From: Tetrahymena thermophila SB210
Taxonomy: Eukaryota > Ciliophora > Oligohymenophorea > Hymenostomatida > Tetrahymenidae
Direction of reading: 5' to 3'
DNA length: 64,000 nucleotides
Assembly (NCBI RefSeq): GCF_000189635.1
Contig: NW_002476507.1
Span: 682,001-746,000 of the forward strand
Below the pieces are notes generated by a model that did no database searches, had not been told where the DNA came from, and was given only the letters and a program-made list of their open reading frames with translations. The translations under genes and the position numbers were made by a program. Shown in pieces: positions 26,670 through 39,382 of the stretch. Numbering within the stretch: position 1 is the first letter of the stretch; the number at the start of each line of letters is the position of its first letter.

Positions 26670-27947
26670 TAATTGGTATAAAATTTTAAAAAATTAAATT
26701 ATAGAGAAAATATCAATGATTTTGAATACTTCTTAAATAAGTTTTACAGTAAATAATATTAATAAGATAAATGCACCCACTAATTTTTCCTTTTGAAACT
26801 TAATAATTTTCTCAAATAGTTACTGTATGTAATGTCGTTGTGTGTAGGTAAATGTTATTACGTATTTTAATTCTTCTAAAAAATGGGAAATTAATTTTGC
26901 TATTTTTAATTTCAATCTTTTATTATACATCAATATTGAAAGAAAAAGTCTTACGTATGATTATTATTGGTGAGATAATTTTATTTCTTCCTTTGGTTAA
27001 AGTTAAAAATTAGAGAGAAAAAACTTAAAAATGATATTTCGTAAAAATTAAAAATGAGATAAGATTTTAAAAAAAATAAAACAAATATATCTATTTATTG
27101 AAATTATAATAATATCATGGAAGATAGATTTAGATTTTAGATTTTATTTGTGGCTTTTTATTAAATATGTTATTAATAAATAAAATGCAAATTAATAAAT
27201 AAAAAATGATATAACCAAATTTTTTTTTACATTAAAATAAAACAAATTACAATGTTATCATCTAAATTAAAATTTACAATAAAAAAATAAATAATACAAA
27301 GTAAAACTTAATTTTTAAATTTAATCAAACACAATAATACACTTTTACTCTCTATTTAGAGTGAATAAATTAAGGATAAAATAATAAATTATTTGATTGA
27401 ATTGTGAATAAAAATATAAACTGAAGTAAGGGCATTTTGTAAATTTTTTGAAAGTAAAATTCTCATAACAGTAACAAAACAAATACTTTTGACTATATAT
27501 TTAAATAATATATTTTAATAGAGGGAGGATACATTAAAATAGATACATAATATTAATTATGTATTTTTTTTGATCAGTTTAATAAATTTAGGATAGTTTA
27601 TAATTTTTATACGGGTTTAAAGTAATCTTCTTTTTATTTTTTTAGTTTTGGGTAGGTTATATACCTGACTATTACTAATTAATGCTTTTAAAATTTGATT
27701 AATAATAAAGTAAGGTTTAAAAAATTTATATAATTTTTCTTATTATTTTTAGAAATATTAAGCTCGAATTAAAATTCAACTTAATTAATTAATTAAATCT
27801 GGCAATTTGATATTTTTTGAATCAGGATTGTAACGAAGAAAGGATCATAAAGAACTGAAGCAAAAATCAAAAAGTAGATATTATTCTATTAAGATATTTA
27901 TTTACAGTAACCTTATTTAAGAAAATTGAATTTATAAATTAATGATT

Positions 27948-30085
27948 TCAGAAGTAGTACAACTCACTTAATTCTTTGAATCCGCAAGTACTAAATTCTT
28001 ATTGATCGCTAAATGTATTGATCATTAGAGAATCGTTTAGTTATGAAGAGGATTTAATTTTTTGAGAGGAATAAGGTGACGCAAAGCTTGATTACAAAAA
28101 TATTTATTACTTAAAAGGGCTATTCTTTTGTTTTTCATCTTAAAAGATACTATTCACAAAAGGGTCGTTGTAAAGATTTTCCTTAGAGCTCTTTAAAAGG
28201 GAAACTAAGGATTTTCTTTCTGATTTCATGAATTTATAAATATTTGTCATATCAGAGACTGTGTAAGATGGAGTAGAAAGGGGAGTTTCAAAATCAAAAC
28301 ATATTTAAACTAATAGGGTTCCTTTTTCTTCATGCTAGAACATGCGAATTTTTTCAAGGCATTTAAAGTTGTAATTATCAAATGTTTTAACTGAAGATTA
28401 TACTGTTTTGTTTGATTTAGAAAGGCGCTCTGTCCAAAAATCAAAGTAGCTCAAATCTTCAGAATAAATTTCAGGAATGCCATTGCTTGAGATATAAGAT
28501 ATTAAATTTGATGTATCTCCTGCTACTAGCTTGCTCAAAAGACCGCTGAAGTAAATAGATTGAACATGAAAATCATAAATTAGGCGCTCCATTTTATCTT
28601 CTTAGTTATCGTCCTGATCTATTTCTAGGAAGTAGCAGAATTTAGATTAAAGAGCTTATTCCATCTACTTTTGAGACATTTTTTTCATTTGGTCATTCTT
28701 CTTAGCATGATTGTAAGATAAGAGCTATTCTTCTAACAAGGCAGAAACCTTTTATCCTTTTTTGTTTTTAGAATTGCATAAACGTTGTTGCATGACTTTT
28801 ATAGGGATTTTCTTCATTGTCACATACTCTAAATTAACACATATCCAATCCTACAAGATTTTTCTTTCTATATTTGTTACTCTCTTAAAATAATTGAAAG
28901 ATGCAAGATATCTATATTGTTAAAAAGATAAGAATAAATAATTTTGTTTATTTCTGGGTAAAATTAGAAAAAAATTATTATTACATTTTTTAGAATTGTA
29001 AATAGAAAAATAAACTCTTAATTTTTTTACTTTACATCAATTCAGGATTGTTTGAACAATTTAAGTGTTTGAATTAGAATTGAAATTGTTGTAAACAAAT
29101 TTAATTTGAGGAAAGAGTGTAATTTTATTTGGCTATTGGGTAATTGAATTATAAGCTTGTAAAAAAAATAATTATTTGATATGATTGATTATGATAGGAA
29201 AATGTGTAAATACATTTTTAATTCAAAATAATTGTAAAGTAAAAAATATCCACTTAATAATCAAATTAATTTGAAGTGATTTCTACTTTTTATGTATTAA
29301 TTTGAGTAAATAAATTATTTCCCCAATTCCAATTTCACAGAAATAGATAATAAAATAAATGCTACCTTAAGCGAATTGACCAGTTTTTGACAAAATACTA
29401 ATCAAATGCAAATGCTTTTGTATTAAAGTCTTTGTAATTTGTTATTTGTACTTTTTGTGGGTTAATTACTTTGTAAACAAAGAAAGTAATACAAGTTAAT
29501 AATAAAATTTGTTAATCTTACTCTCTAATTTCATTTCTAAATTTTTAATTTGCTTCTTGCTTACTAATTTTTTAATATTAGGATTATTGCTGATCTGAAT
29601 GAAATTAAACAGACAGACAGAAAAATTTCCCAATATAAAGTTTCTAATTTTTTTGATTTATTTTAGCAAACTAATTTAGACAATTTCAGTAAGTACTATT
29701 TAAGGGGGAAAATATTAAAATAATAATATTTCTAAAAAATGTAGTACATGTGTTTCTATTAATAATAATTAAAAATGTTTTTTTACCTATTTTCTTTGAG
29801 TTTATCCATTTCAGATGAAGATTCGACAATGAGTACGTCTAAGCAAGTGAGGAACATCTTTGGGAAAGGTATTTCTTAAATTCTTTTGTCTGTGAAGCGG
29901 CAAGTCTTTAAGACATATTGCTTCTTGCTATTTGAATTTTTACTATTAGTTTAGATCTTTTTGACATTCATCTCAGATGGATACTTAGAAAGCATATAAT
30001 CTTCCTTGGGTGTTGCTGGATAATCTAGTTAAAAGCATGAAGACTCTTAAGTTGAGTTGAATGATAATTCTTAGCTGCAGTTCAT
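27948..30085 (-). CDS. Unknown protein, paralog of the 17-19 kb gene
   Basis: The model has two exons, 30085-29787 and 28911-27948, total 421 codons (420 aa). The intron at 29786-28912 starts GTAAAA and ends ATATAG. The exon phases match exactly (AG|A makes Arg). It starts MNCSQELSFNSTQESS and stops at TGA 27950-27948. A short Ser/Lys-rich N-terminus is followed by a domain comparable to the C-terminal part of the 16986-19103 gene. In particular LLSKLVAGDTSNLISYIS and SNGIPEIYSED match LLGFETSTFCSYVTSHGVPY there, and a later strand segment (EEKGTLLVQICFDFETP) matches EEYYLVETHVFRP. A basic helix (QQRLCNSKNKKGQK) precedes the domain. I do not recognise the family. Same-strand tandem paralogs with low identity suggest an old duplication. 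Confidence 0.65.
28912..29786 (-). other. Long intron (875 nt)
   Basis: AT-rich insert between the two exons of the unknown gene. It is far longer than the other introns here. A further small exon inside it cannot be excluded, but none is needed to keep the frame. Confidence 0.5.
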
Positions 30086-33000
30086 TTCTAGTTATTATTA
30101 GGATGAGAGAGGGAGAATAAATGAAATCTTAGTGTTTAGTATTTTAGTTAGTTATTTATTTATTTTATTTTTTGAGTAGTTACCAAAAATTGATTAGTAA
30201 AAATTTTTACTTTTTTTATTTATTATAAATAAGTAATCTGATAACTAATTGGTTTTGAATGTTATAAGAAAATAGTAAACACATTAACTATAAGAGCTCA
30301 GAATTAAATATTATTGAATGCCAATATAAATAAATAGTTTGTAATTAGAGGTGGATAGTTAATTGGTTTTTTTTTTAATTGAATTTGTTAATAACCATAA
30401 ATCAAGTGACGTACAATAAAATTCAATTACGCTGATTTTGATGATTTTGAAAATTCTTATTATTAAATGTAAATACAAATAAGATTGCATATCCATTTTA
30501 GCTTTTTATTCAAACAAATATTTTGATACTCAAGCAAATTTAGTTTTAGTGTAAGGTATTTTATGCACATTTTATTAAACATTAGAATTCAATTTTAAGT
30601 ATGACTATAAAAATTATAGGAGGAATCAAAGATATTGTTTAGTATATAATACAATTCCATTGTTTACAGAGTATAAAATCAATATTAGATGTAAATAAAG
30701 CAAAAAAACCCATTTATTACATTAAGTAGAAGATGTGAATAAGTCTTTATTTTAATACAAAATCTTACATTGAAATTACTAAATGGACATGGTTAAAATT
30801 AGACTTTAACTCTATATTAACCTTTAAAAAACAATCTTAGATAACTTTAAATATTACTTAAAAGGTATGTTACATCTAACAACAACATACACTTAAAATA
30901 TGTATTCCTGAACTGAAATTGATAAAAATCTATTTCAAGTGTTCATACAAATAACATTTATCTAATAAATTTAAAATTTAAATTATGATAGTATTTATAA
31001 TACTTGACAAAAATACAAAAATTGTTAATTAATTTTTTTTTCTTCTTCTCAATAACCACTCCTTAAAATTCCTTACCCCCTTATATTTCGAAAGAATTAC
31101 TATTACTTTATTTGTTTAATTAATCCCAAATAATTTTTTAAGTATATAGCTATTATTATATTATTAGAACTAAATTTTATTATGTAACATTGAAGATAAT
31201 TTGGTAAAAATTTTACATTTAATTGATAATATGAGAAAAAATGTAATAGATCCAAAATAAATAATCTGAATTTATTAAGATATTTTAGATTAAAATAAAA
31301 TAAAATAAATTTTTGTTTTCTCACACCACTAACTATGATATTTTTCTTTTCTAAAAATGATGCAACTTTCATAGATTCAAAATATATCTATACAATTGTC
31401 GATATGAAAAATGTTTAATATTTGTAGTATTCACTTAATAATAAAAAAAAAAATTTTATAACTGAGTGTGTTCATAAAAATAAACATAAAGTTTTTAATA
31501 TTATCTTAATGTTCAAATCTCATTAAAAAATTAAAAAAGCAAAAGTTATGGAATTTAAAATAATAAATTATGCTAATATAAATCATTTTTATTTTTTAAT
31601 TTATTTAGAGTAGCTTTGATAGCCAAACTTAGCAAAAACAAATAAATTTATTTTTTGAATCTATAATTTTGAAAAAATATGTTCATAAATAATAAGAGAA
31701 AAAAAAAGTATTAAAAATAAATTAAATAAAAGAAGATTCAAAAGGAAAAATCTCTCTTTTTTTTAATAATTTTAAGAATTTTTAAGATAAGATTTACATT
31801 TGTTTTCCTGTTTTTGATTAGCTTTATTAAGTTCTCAAAATTAAGTTCCAAATAGTTATTAAATATCTTTACATTCTTAATTTTTCAAATTAAAACTAAA
31901 TAATAAAATTGATTCTTTGTTATTTATATTAATTGTATTTTATAGGGATAAAATAAAAAATATTTACATTATATGAATAAATATTTTCATTTTTTATTAA
32001 TTTTTACCTTATATTTTCTTACTATTAGCAAATTAAATTGCTGTTAATAAATAAAATTGACAAACTTTTTTAATTTATATGAATTTTATAAATGATATTA
32101 AAAGCAGCAATAAATTATTACTTTTATTCTTTACAGCATAAGTAATTTTAATAATTTAATAATTACAATTCAATAAACTTTATTGTTAATTTAAGAATTG
32201 ATTTTCAAATATTTAATTAAATTATTATTTTTAAAATTTTATGTTAATCACCACTTTTATTAAGATTTTTCTAATAAATACCATTAAGTTGTAAGTAATC
32301 TATATGATTCAATATTTCTTACATTTTTAAATGTTTTATGTGAATTTATAGATATATATTACAATTGATTATCTAAATTAATTTAAATTATCAAAAATTG
32401 TAAGGTATTTTTTTATAAACTACTTATTTCAATTACATAAATCAGATTAGTAATTAATAAGTAGAAAATTTATTATTAATTAGGATATATAATTTGAGGA
32501 ATTTGGCTTACATTAATTTTTTCTCCTTATTCTAATCATTTAAGATGATAGGATATAATAAAAATGGCTTAAATTTAAGATTGACAGATCGGAATATATA
32601 CATGTATAATTAATAATTGAACATTACTATCTAATTATTTAACTAGTTTCTTAAAATTCTTTGTATGTTGAAAAAAAACGAATAATAAATGAATTTTTTT
32701 ATTTCATTTAGATAATATATTTGAATATTCAAGCATAATAAAATAAATTAATAAAGTTTTACATTAATAAATAGTTATTTATACAAGATGACTTATTATT
32801 GCTCTTGCAAGAATATTCAAAATTAAGATGATTCTATGATAGATAGTATTTACATTACATTTCATTTTAAATATCTAAAAACCCTAATTTATGGAAAAAA
32901 AATTGTTAAATAATTCTTAAATTAATTTCCACAAGCTTAAATCTAAAATATTTGAGCATTCAAGCAAATATCTTAATCTCTTCTTCTAGATACAATCACG

Positions 33001-35076
33001 TTTCATATAAAATATAAAATAAGAAATCAAATTAATTATAATTAAATTTAACTCACTATTTCTAAAATATATTAAACGCAATTATAAAACAAAGTTAAGG
33101 AAATGATTAAAGAGATTTCATTAAATCAAGTTGTTTTTGAAAGTCTATGTATGTTTTTACTAAAAAATATATTCTTATTTAATGATGCGATAATTTTTAA
33201 ACTGAATTTGATTTGGTATAATAAGAGTGTAAATTACACTTAAATTATTATTTTTATTTCCTTATCTAAAAAAGTAGATAAATTTTCCAAATCACATTCT
33301 AGAATATAATCTTAGAACTACTATCTGAAAAGACCTTACTTGTTGAATGATATTTATAAATAAGCAACTTTTAATATCTGGTCAATTTCATTTTAATAAT
33401 ATGTAAAATAAGTGTGTAATCCTTTTGAAATTAAACTTAATATTTATCCTTCTATTTTTCTTAATTACTCTAATTTCAAATAAAGTCTGCGGATATATTT
33501 TTTTATAACTATTGGAGTGTTTGGTTGTGGTTATAGTAAAAATATACTAAGTAATCAAAAATAAGCTATTAATAGATATATATATTACAACCTAAATATT
33601 TAAATGTAAATTAATTTGTATGGCCGAAATTTGAAAGATATCTATCCATTTTTTGATATTTTTCTAAAAAATTGATTTTAGCTTAATTTTCTAAATAAAT
33701 AATCAAATCAATTACATTTAAGCAGTAATTTGATACAGTTAAAATTTTCGGTTAAAAGCTTATCACTCCTTAATAAAGATTCATTCAGAGTAAACTGTAA
33801 ATTAAATAAAATTAGTTAGCAAATATTAATTTAGCAATTATAACAATAATTCTAATTTATATGTAGAAAAAATTAATAATAGTGTGCTAATATAATTTAT
33901 GTTTGTATCATTAAAATATTTTCAAAAGAATGATATAGACACTTTAACTGTTCTATGGTTAATATTATTTCAAAATTTATGATAATTAATTTAGAAACCA
34001 AAAATTTAAGATAAGATATTATTGATTGATTGGTTAGCTTAACTGATATTTAATTAATATTTGTTTATTATATAAATTTATTTGTGTTTGATATTACAGA
34101 CCTCTCAAAATTTATTAGGGGAATAATAAAATATATTTTGTAAGATAAATTTCTAAAATCAAAAAATACAAATTATTTAATTTTACAACTTTATTTTAAA
34201 TGATTATAATATTTCAAATACTATCTTAGTTTGAATATTACAGATTAAATTTACACTTATTACTATTATATCTAAATTTATTTTTTTGCATATCAAAATC
34301 TAATTGTAATGAAATGTTAAATTTTGTGTAATATAAAAGACGGAATAAACCATTTATTATATTTTAAATTAAAATTAGAGGTAGTTCATGCTCTAAGTAT
34401 TTTAGACCATAGCAATAAAATTAAAAGAATATCTTGACTATTCTTATTAAATTTTTGTTAACAACCATTTTATATTCTTTAGATATAGCAAATCAAATAT
34501 ATTAGCAGTTAAATAGTAAATCTTACCAATTTGATTTACATAAAAATCTATTTGCTATATTTCAAATTTAAAAGTTTGTGGCTATAGATGCTTTATGCTT
34601 TTAGGCAAAGCAATAATAGTAAAGTAATAATTTATTTCCACGTTAAAAAGCAAAATTTACTATGAATTTGAAAAAATATGTAAGTTTAAAAAAAATTTAT
34701 CTAATGAGTTATTATTTTTAAACAAATAAAAAATTTAATTTGCTCTGCAACGAGGATTTTAAAATAGAATATAAATCAAATAAAATTATAACTTTTATTG
34801 AATTGATCAAATATTTATTAATTGAAAACTTATTTAATTTGAATGAATACCATTTTCAAATTTTCAAAATTCTATCCAAAAATAATAATAATCAAAAAAT
34901 TTTTTTGATAATAGATATACATTCAGTCAATCAGTATCACAAAAAGATACACTTGAATCAAATAAAAATTATTCAATAATTCTAAAAATAAGTTTTACAT
35001 TATAGCTATTTAACAAATGCAATAAAAGTAATATCTACGTTAAAATATCTAAAAAGCGTTTACTCAATATTCTCAA
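30086..35076. other. 5-kb gene-free region
   Basis: Very AT-rich DNA with no supported gene. Open stretches such as a minus-strand one near 31100-31370 are what an AT-rich sequence with a single stop codon yields by chance. No clear repeats were identified by eye. Confidence 0.5.
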
Positions 35077-37015
35077 ATGCCATTAGATACGTTATTGGAC
35101 GAAAAAAACTATATAGAGTTCTTAGATTTTCTAGTATATGATTCATTAATAATTAATTAGTTTCAATAATATAAAACAAAAAATCTATTTATAATATGCT
35201 AATTTGACATACTAAATAAATAATTATTATTTTAATAGGCTTAGAAAAAGTTTGATAGAGAAATTGGATTAGAATTATTCAACACATGTCCTAAAAAATA
35301 AAATAAATTCATAACTATTGATGATTTTATTGATGTATTTTTTAAGGCTGAAGATGAATTAGTAAGATAGATATCAGTGGTAAACTAGAAAATAAATTCA
35401 TTAAATGAATAAAGAGAGGATTTGTTAGTTAAAGTAAAAAAAATATATATTTGAAAAATCAGATTTTTAAGAAGATTTTTAACAGTAAATTATTCATTTT
35501 ATGTAAAGATTTAAGATGATCAGTCAAATCATAAAGCAATTTATTAGCAGCAGTAAAATCTTATGTAAATTAAGATAGACGTTTAGATGGCATAAATAGC
35601 AAGATCTTCTTTTTAAGTGGATAATCAAGCATATTATATTTTAGCAGAATGCTCAGGGTTATCTAAATCAACAGAACCATCTTAAAATTTTTATTTTAAT
35701 CAAACTCTTTAAATGTAATTCATCTATATGAATTTAATTATTCTCCTAAGCTTACCTAAAAATATTTCAAAATAAAAAGATCAGTGAACCATGAAGCATA
35801 ATATTTAAACCTTTATCTATTTCCTTCATCAAATTAATAACCTCTTGGTCAAATCTAAATGAATATACAAAATTTTCCTTAAGGAAAGGATCTCCCTTTT
35901 CAGGAATTTTTCCAGTCATCTTCTGGTCAACAAATCCCAATTTTCTTATAATACATCATTAATATTTAGAAATCTAAATCAGTAAAATATATATAAATTC
36001 ATAATAATACTATAAAATATAATGTTTATCTTAAACAAAAGGGTTCAAAGTATGAAGATAAGTACAATGAAAAGAGTTTAAAAATATAGGAAAAGGAAAA
36101 TTAACTCAAAGAAATAGATTCTAACCTTAAAACTCTTTATCTCCTTATTAGAAATTTAGATTAAATAAACTCTAAAAATGCCAACGAAGTAAAGGATATG
36201 GAGTAGTATATGAGAATAAATAAAAATATAGAATATTTAAAAAATAGCCCAAACAAATCTTAGCAGCTTTAAGAAGAATTAAAATCTAGAGAATAGCTAC
36301 TAATGAGCAAATCAAATAATAAATCTGCAAACCAATCGTAACTTCAATAAGGTTTTAATCACAGGATATTTTCCAATAAATATGAACAAGACGAAGAGAA
36401 CAATTAAAATATAAACTAAAAAAATTAAGAAATTCCTTACAGTTATGATGAAAGAATTTTAATAAGAAATTTTAAAATAGCTATTGGAATTTTTTTAATT
36501 ATTTCTATTCTTTAAAATTTTGAAAAACCTGCTTTCATAGAAGTAAACTTAAAATAAATTTTTTTTAACTTAACAAAATACTTGTAAATTTAGATTGGTG
36601 CACTATTAGGTTTTATTAGCTTGTTGTGTACAGATGAGTTAGACGAATACTATACTCTATTTTTAAGTCTTCTCATTATAATATAGCTATGTATAGATTT
36701 TGCATGGACAATGATTTATGACTTAACTGTAATTTCAAAATTATAAAAATTCATAGTTGAACAAATATTTATAAAATAGGACTATTATGAGAGATATAAA
36801 GCTATAGATAATGAAAACTAAAAAGTGCTTATGATATTCTGTTATATTGTAATGGTGGTAGGCTTTTTTTATAAATTTTTCTTCATGCATATGGCATTTA
36901 TTTATTATAACAATATTGCAGTTAAATTATAAGAAATAAAAAGTAAATTCAAAAATTCAAAAATAATTCTTTAAATTAACATACTTTATATAAAAAAGGT
37001 AGAAACATAAGTTGA
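35077..37015 (+). CDS. EF-hand-like, C2-domain, coiled-coil and transmembrane protein
   Basis: The seven-exon model is 35077-35133, 35239-35433, 35509-35714, 35780-35981, 36042-36542, 36594-36942 and 36999-37015. The sum is 509 codons (508 aa). The start is MPLDTLLDEKNYIEF. An N-terminal helical part has EF-hand-like features (NKFITIDDFIDVFF). A C2-type beta domain follows (LMQIKIDVQMAQIARSS through YLNLYLFPSSNQQPLGQIQM), typical of membrane or calcium binding. Then comes a Gln/Lys-rich coiled coil. After it are about four hydrophobic helices in two pairs (IAIGIFLIISIL, IGALLGFISLLC, TLFLSLLIIIQLCIDFAW, VLMIFCYIVMVVGFFYKF). The gene could be a membrane-trafficking or ciliary membrane protein, but the exact family is not recognised. 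The last small exon is uncertain; without that splice the frame runs on to a TGA near 37240. Confidence 0.65.
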
Positions 37016-37533
37016 TCATAAAAATAAATGTTTTCTTAATATATAAAATCCAAATCATTCATTTATATGTTTGATTAGATTTTAATTGATTATAAATTAG
37101 TTAGTATTTTTTTTCTTTTCTTTGAGTTTTCCATTAGCATAAAATACTTGTGATAAAATTATTCTTTTTTTTATTTATGGTTATATGTTTTATTCTTTGA
37201 TATAAGAGATAATCTCTCTTTTTGTAATAGTAGACAGTTGATATTTTTTTTTATTAAATTAATGTTGCTAACCTAATTAGCAAACTACTAATAATAAATA
37301 TCATAATAAAAATTAGACAAGGCTAATTAATAAAATAATATTAAATTTTTGTTATATATGCAAATAAGATTGATGGCCTTATGCATGAATTAGCCAACTA
37401 AAAAAGTTGATTTTCTATCTTAATATCTATGAATTTCAAACTCTCAAATTTATTAAAAAAATACTTAATACTATTTGTTAATTTAATTATTTTAGTAAAA
37501 AGAATATTATTAGTTTCTTTAGCATTAGCCAAT
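37016..37533. other. Intergenic spacer
   Basis: About 520 AT-rich bases between two plus-strand genes. The upstream gene may extend into it by read-through of its last splice. No other feature was seen. Confidence 0.45.
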
Positions 37534-38313
37534 ATGATCATAAAAGAAAAGTAGAATTTCTTTTTATTAGTTATAAATAGCCATGGTTCGCTTATATTCC
37601 ACAAGGTTTTACTCTTTTATAATTAAAGCTCTCTCTTTTTAAAATTGTAAATTTCTGTTTTAACTCTTCATCCCATACTATAAAAATAGAATTTATTGAG
37701 AAAAGAAATGAGAATTGATGATTTAGTGAATGCATCCTCTATGTTTTATTCATTTAATGCGTTATCGAATTCTACTCTTCCTGTAATCAAAATAATCCTT
37801 TATTTTTATTTAAATAGACTAGCATATTTTTAAAAATTTAATGGATACTAAAATTTTAAAGTGATTTCTATTTATGGGAATAAACATTTATTTTGTATAA
37901 AATTTTAATAGGAACACGTTTTGAATGTCTAAAAAGATTAAAATTTTCAATTTTAGTATTAAACTGAAAATAGAGTAGATACTGTTGTTAGTGAAGGATT
38001 TCGTTTGTCATGCTATCATGCAGTAACAGGATTGAAGTATATTAGTGAAAAAAATAAAAATATGTTAAGTTGTTATTTTAAATTAAAGGTTTGTCTTAGT
38101 TACAGCACCATCTAACGCACATGAAGAGAATTTAAATATATTAAGATAGGTTTATAAAATATACTCCGATCATGTTTCTAAAGATCCAAATTATCTGGTA
38201 ATTTATTAACAAAGCATATTATATAATATAATATCTTTATAAAATATAAATAGATTGATTAGCCTATTAAAAATAAGTAGTTTGATAAAGAAATAAGTGA
38301 ATTGCTTGAGTGA
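37534..38313 (+). CDS. TRAPPC4: TRAPP complex subunit 4 (Trs23/synbindin)
   Basis: A core subunit of the TRAPP tethering complexes, which activate Rab1/Ypt1 at ER-Golgi membranes. The five exons are 37534-37605, 37690-37782, 37957-38036, 38089-38197 and 38254-38313, total 138 codons (137 aa). The N-terminal strand FFLLVINSHGSLIFHK matches the longin-type start of this family. DDLVNASSMFYSFNALS matches the LASMFHSLFAI helix. FRLSCYHAVTGLKFVLVTAP and LRQVYKIYSDHVSKDPNYL match the HCYQTLTGIKFV and IYEIYSDFALKNPFY blocks of TRAPPC4. The C-terminus IDQPIKNKQFDKEI fits the PI...FD ending. TRAPPC1 is related, but the GLKFVL..A and YKIYSD spacing fits TRAPPC4 better. It is short: the PDZ-like insertion of animal TRAPPC4 (about 219 aa) is absent. 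The first intron has a GTTTTA donor. Confidence 0.85.
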
Positions 38314-38586
38314 AATATAAATATTAATTTGATTGATTCTGACTGAAAAAAAAAAATCTTTTTTAAAAAACAAACTTTTGTTTATCATTAATTGTAAATA
38401 TATCTATTCATCTATACATTATTTATAGTATTATTTCTGATATTCAGCTAAAAATCACTCTAAAAATTTAAAACAAATATTTATCAAAGTTAACTTTTAT
38501 TAATAAAAATAATTTATTTTAGATTTTTTCATAATTTTTAAATATTTCAAATTTAAAGAATTTAAAAAAAAGTATTTAAGAGCAAG

Positions 38587-39077
38587 ATGGATAGCAAAAG
38601 ACAAAGAAGTCTTTAAGATATATAAAATAAAATAACCAAAATTTTAAATGAAACAGGAGCATGTGACCATGATTTTGAATTTATTCAACAAAAGGCACTC
38701 TAACTTTAGTCTATTTTTCAAAACATTTAGCAGGTATTAAAAAATATTTTTTTACAGTTTTAAATTTAAATTAATTAAAAAAGAGCTGCAGTGAATACTT
38801 TTAGTAAATGAATGATATAGAAGAAGCCATGTAAGATGATATAAAAAAGTTTTTCATGGAAAATCTGTAATAAATGAAATAGTAGATTGAAGATTTTAGT
38901 GATATTTTGACTCAAAGGTAAAATTTCTTAGAAAAAGTATTATTTATTTTTCAAAATTTTATACTATTAAAATAAATTAGAAGCTAATTGCATGAAGAAA
39001 CTCTTAAAAACCTATAAAATATATAAATTTTGAATAGCCAATTAATGGGATCAAAAGAATAATGGAATTAATCATGA
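38587..39077 (+). CDS. Small all-helical protein, unknown
   Basis: The three exons are 38587-38733, 38784-38917 and 38981-39077, total 126 codons (125 aa). It starts MDSKRQRSLQDIQNKI and ends SKEQWNQS then TGA. The sequence is predicted to be helical throughout with heptad-like hydrophobics (FIQQKALQLQSIFQNIQQ and FFMENLQQMKQQIEDFSDIL), as in small coiled-coil subunits of BLOC, BORC, Mediator or kinetochore complexes. No diagnostic motif decides between these. It lies about 270 bases after TRAPPC4 on the same strand. Both introns are about 50-65 nt and keep the frame. Confidence 0.6.
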
Positions 39078-39382
39078 AAATATATCTTCAATTTTATCTT
39101 AAGTACTAATAAAACTAAATTTAGTTTTCTTTTTAAGTGATAAATTGATAAATATTTTGATAAAATTAATAAGTGAATAAATATGCTTTATGCAAATATA
39201 GTAAGTAATACATAGATAGATTGATGTATTAATCAAATTTTATAGTTTTATTATATATAAATTTATATTCTGAGTTATTAAATTATCTGCTAATTATATT
39301 ATAACGTTTTTCTAATGTAAAATGTAATTTTTAATGTACTTCTGTGTTTTTCGCACATCTAAGTATATATATTAATCATATG
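39078..39382. other. Spacer between convergent genes
   Basis: About 305 AT-rich bases between the 3' ends of two convergent genes. No feature was recognised. Confidence 0.45.

Larger units (their letters stand above)
19104..27947. other. 8.8-kb gene-free region with repeats
   Basis: No convincing coding sequence on either strand in the ciliate code. The region is extremely AT-rich. It contains the palindrome cluster (19506-19907), a degenerate tandem array (about 21336-22500), a 192-bp duplication with a GT microsatellite (25661-26045) and a hairpin (26629-26669). It is unusually long for a gene gap in this window. Confidence 0.6.

Noticed and set aside
31103-31372. Minus-strand open stretch of 89 codons (longer in the ciliate code)
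   Set aside because: With TGA as the only stop, open frames of about 100 codons are common by chance in DNA this AT-rich. The Phe/Leu/Ile/Lys/Asn content mirrors base composition and no motif is present.
34740-34979. Plus-strand open stretch of 79 codons
   Set aside because: It has no ATG start, uses CAA rather than TAA for Gln, has biased AT composition and is out of frame with the following gene. It is likely chance.
19104-35076. Transposon or retroelement in the gene deserts
   Set aside because: I found no transposase, reverse transcriptase or capsid motif and no convincing long terminal repeats on either strand.
37398-37604. Minus-strand open stretch at 37.4-37.6 kb
   Set aside because: It lies antisense to the first exon of TRAPPC4 and has no motif.
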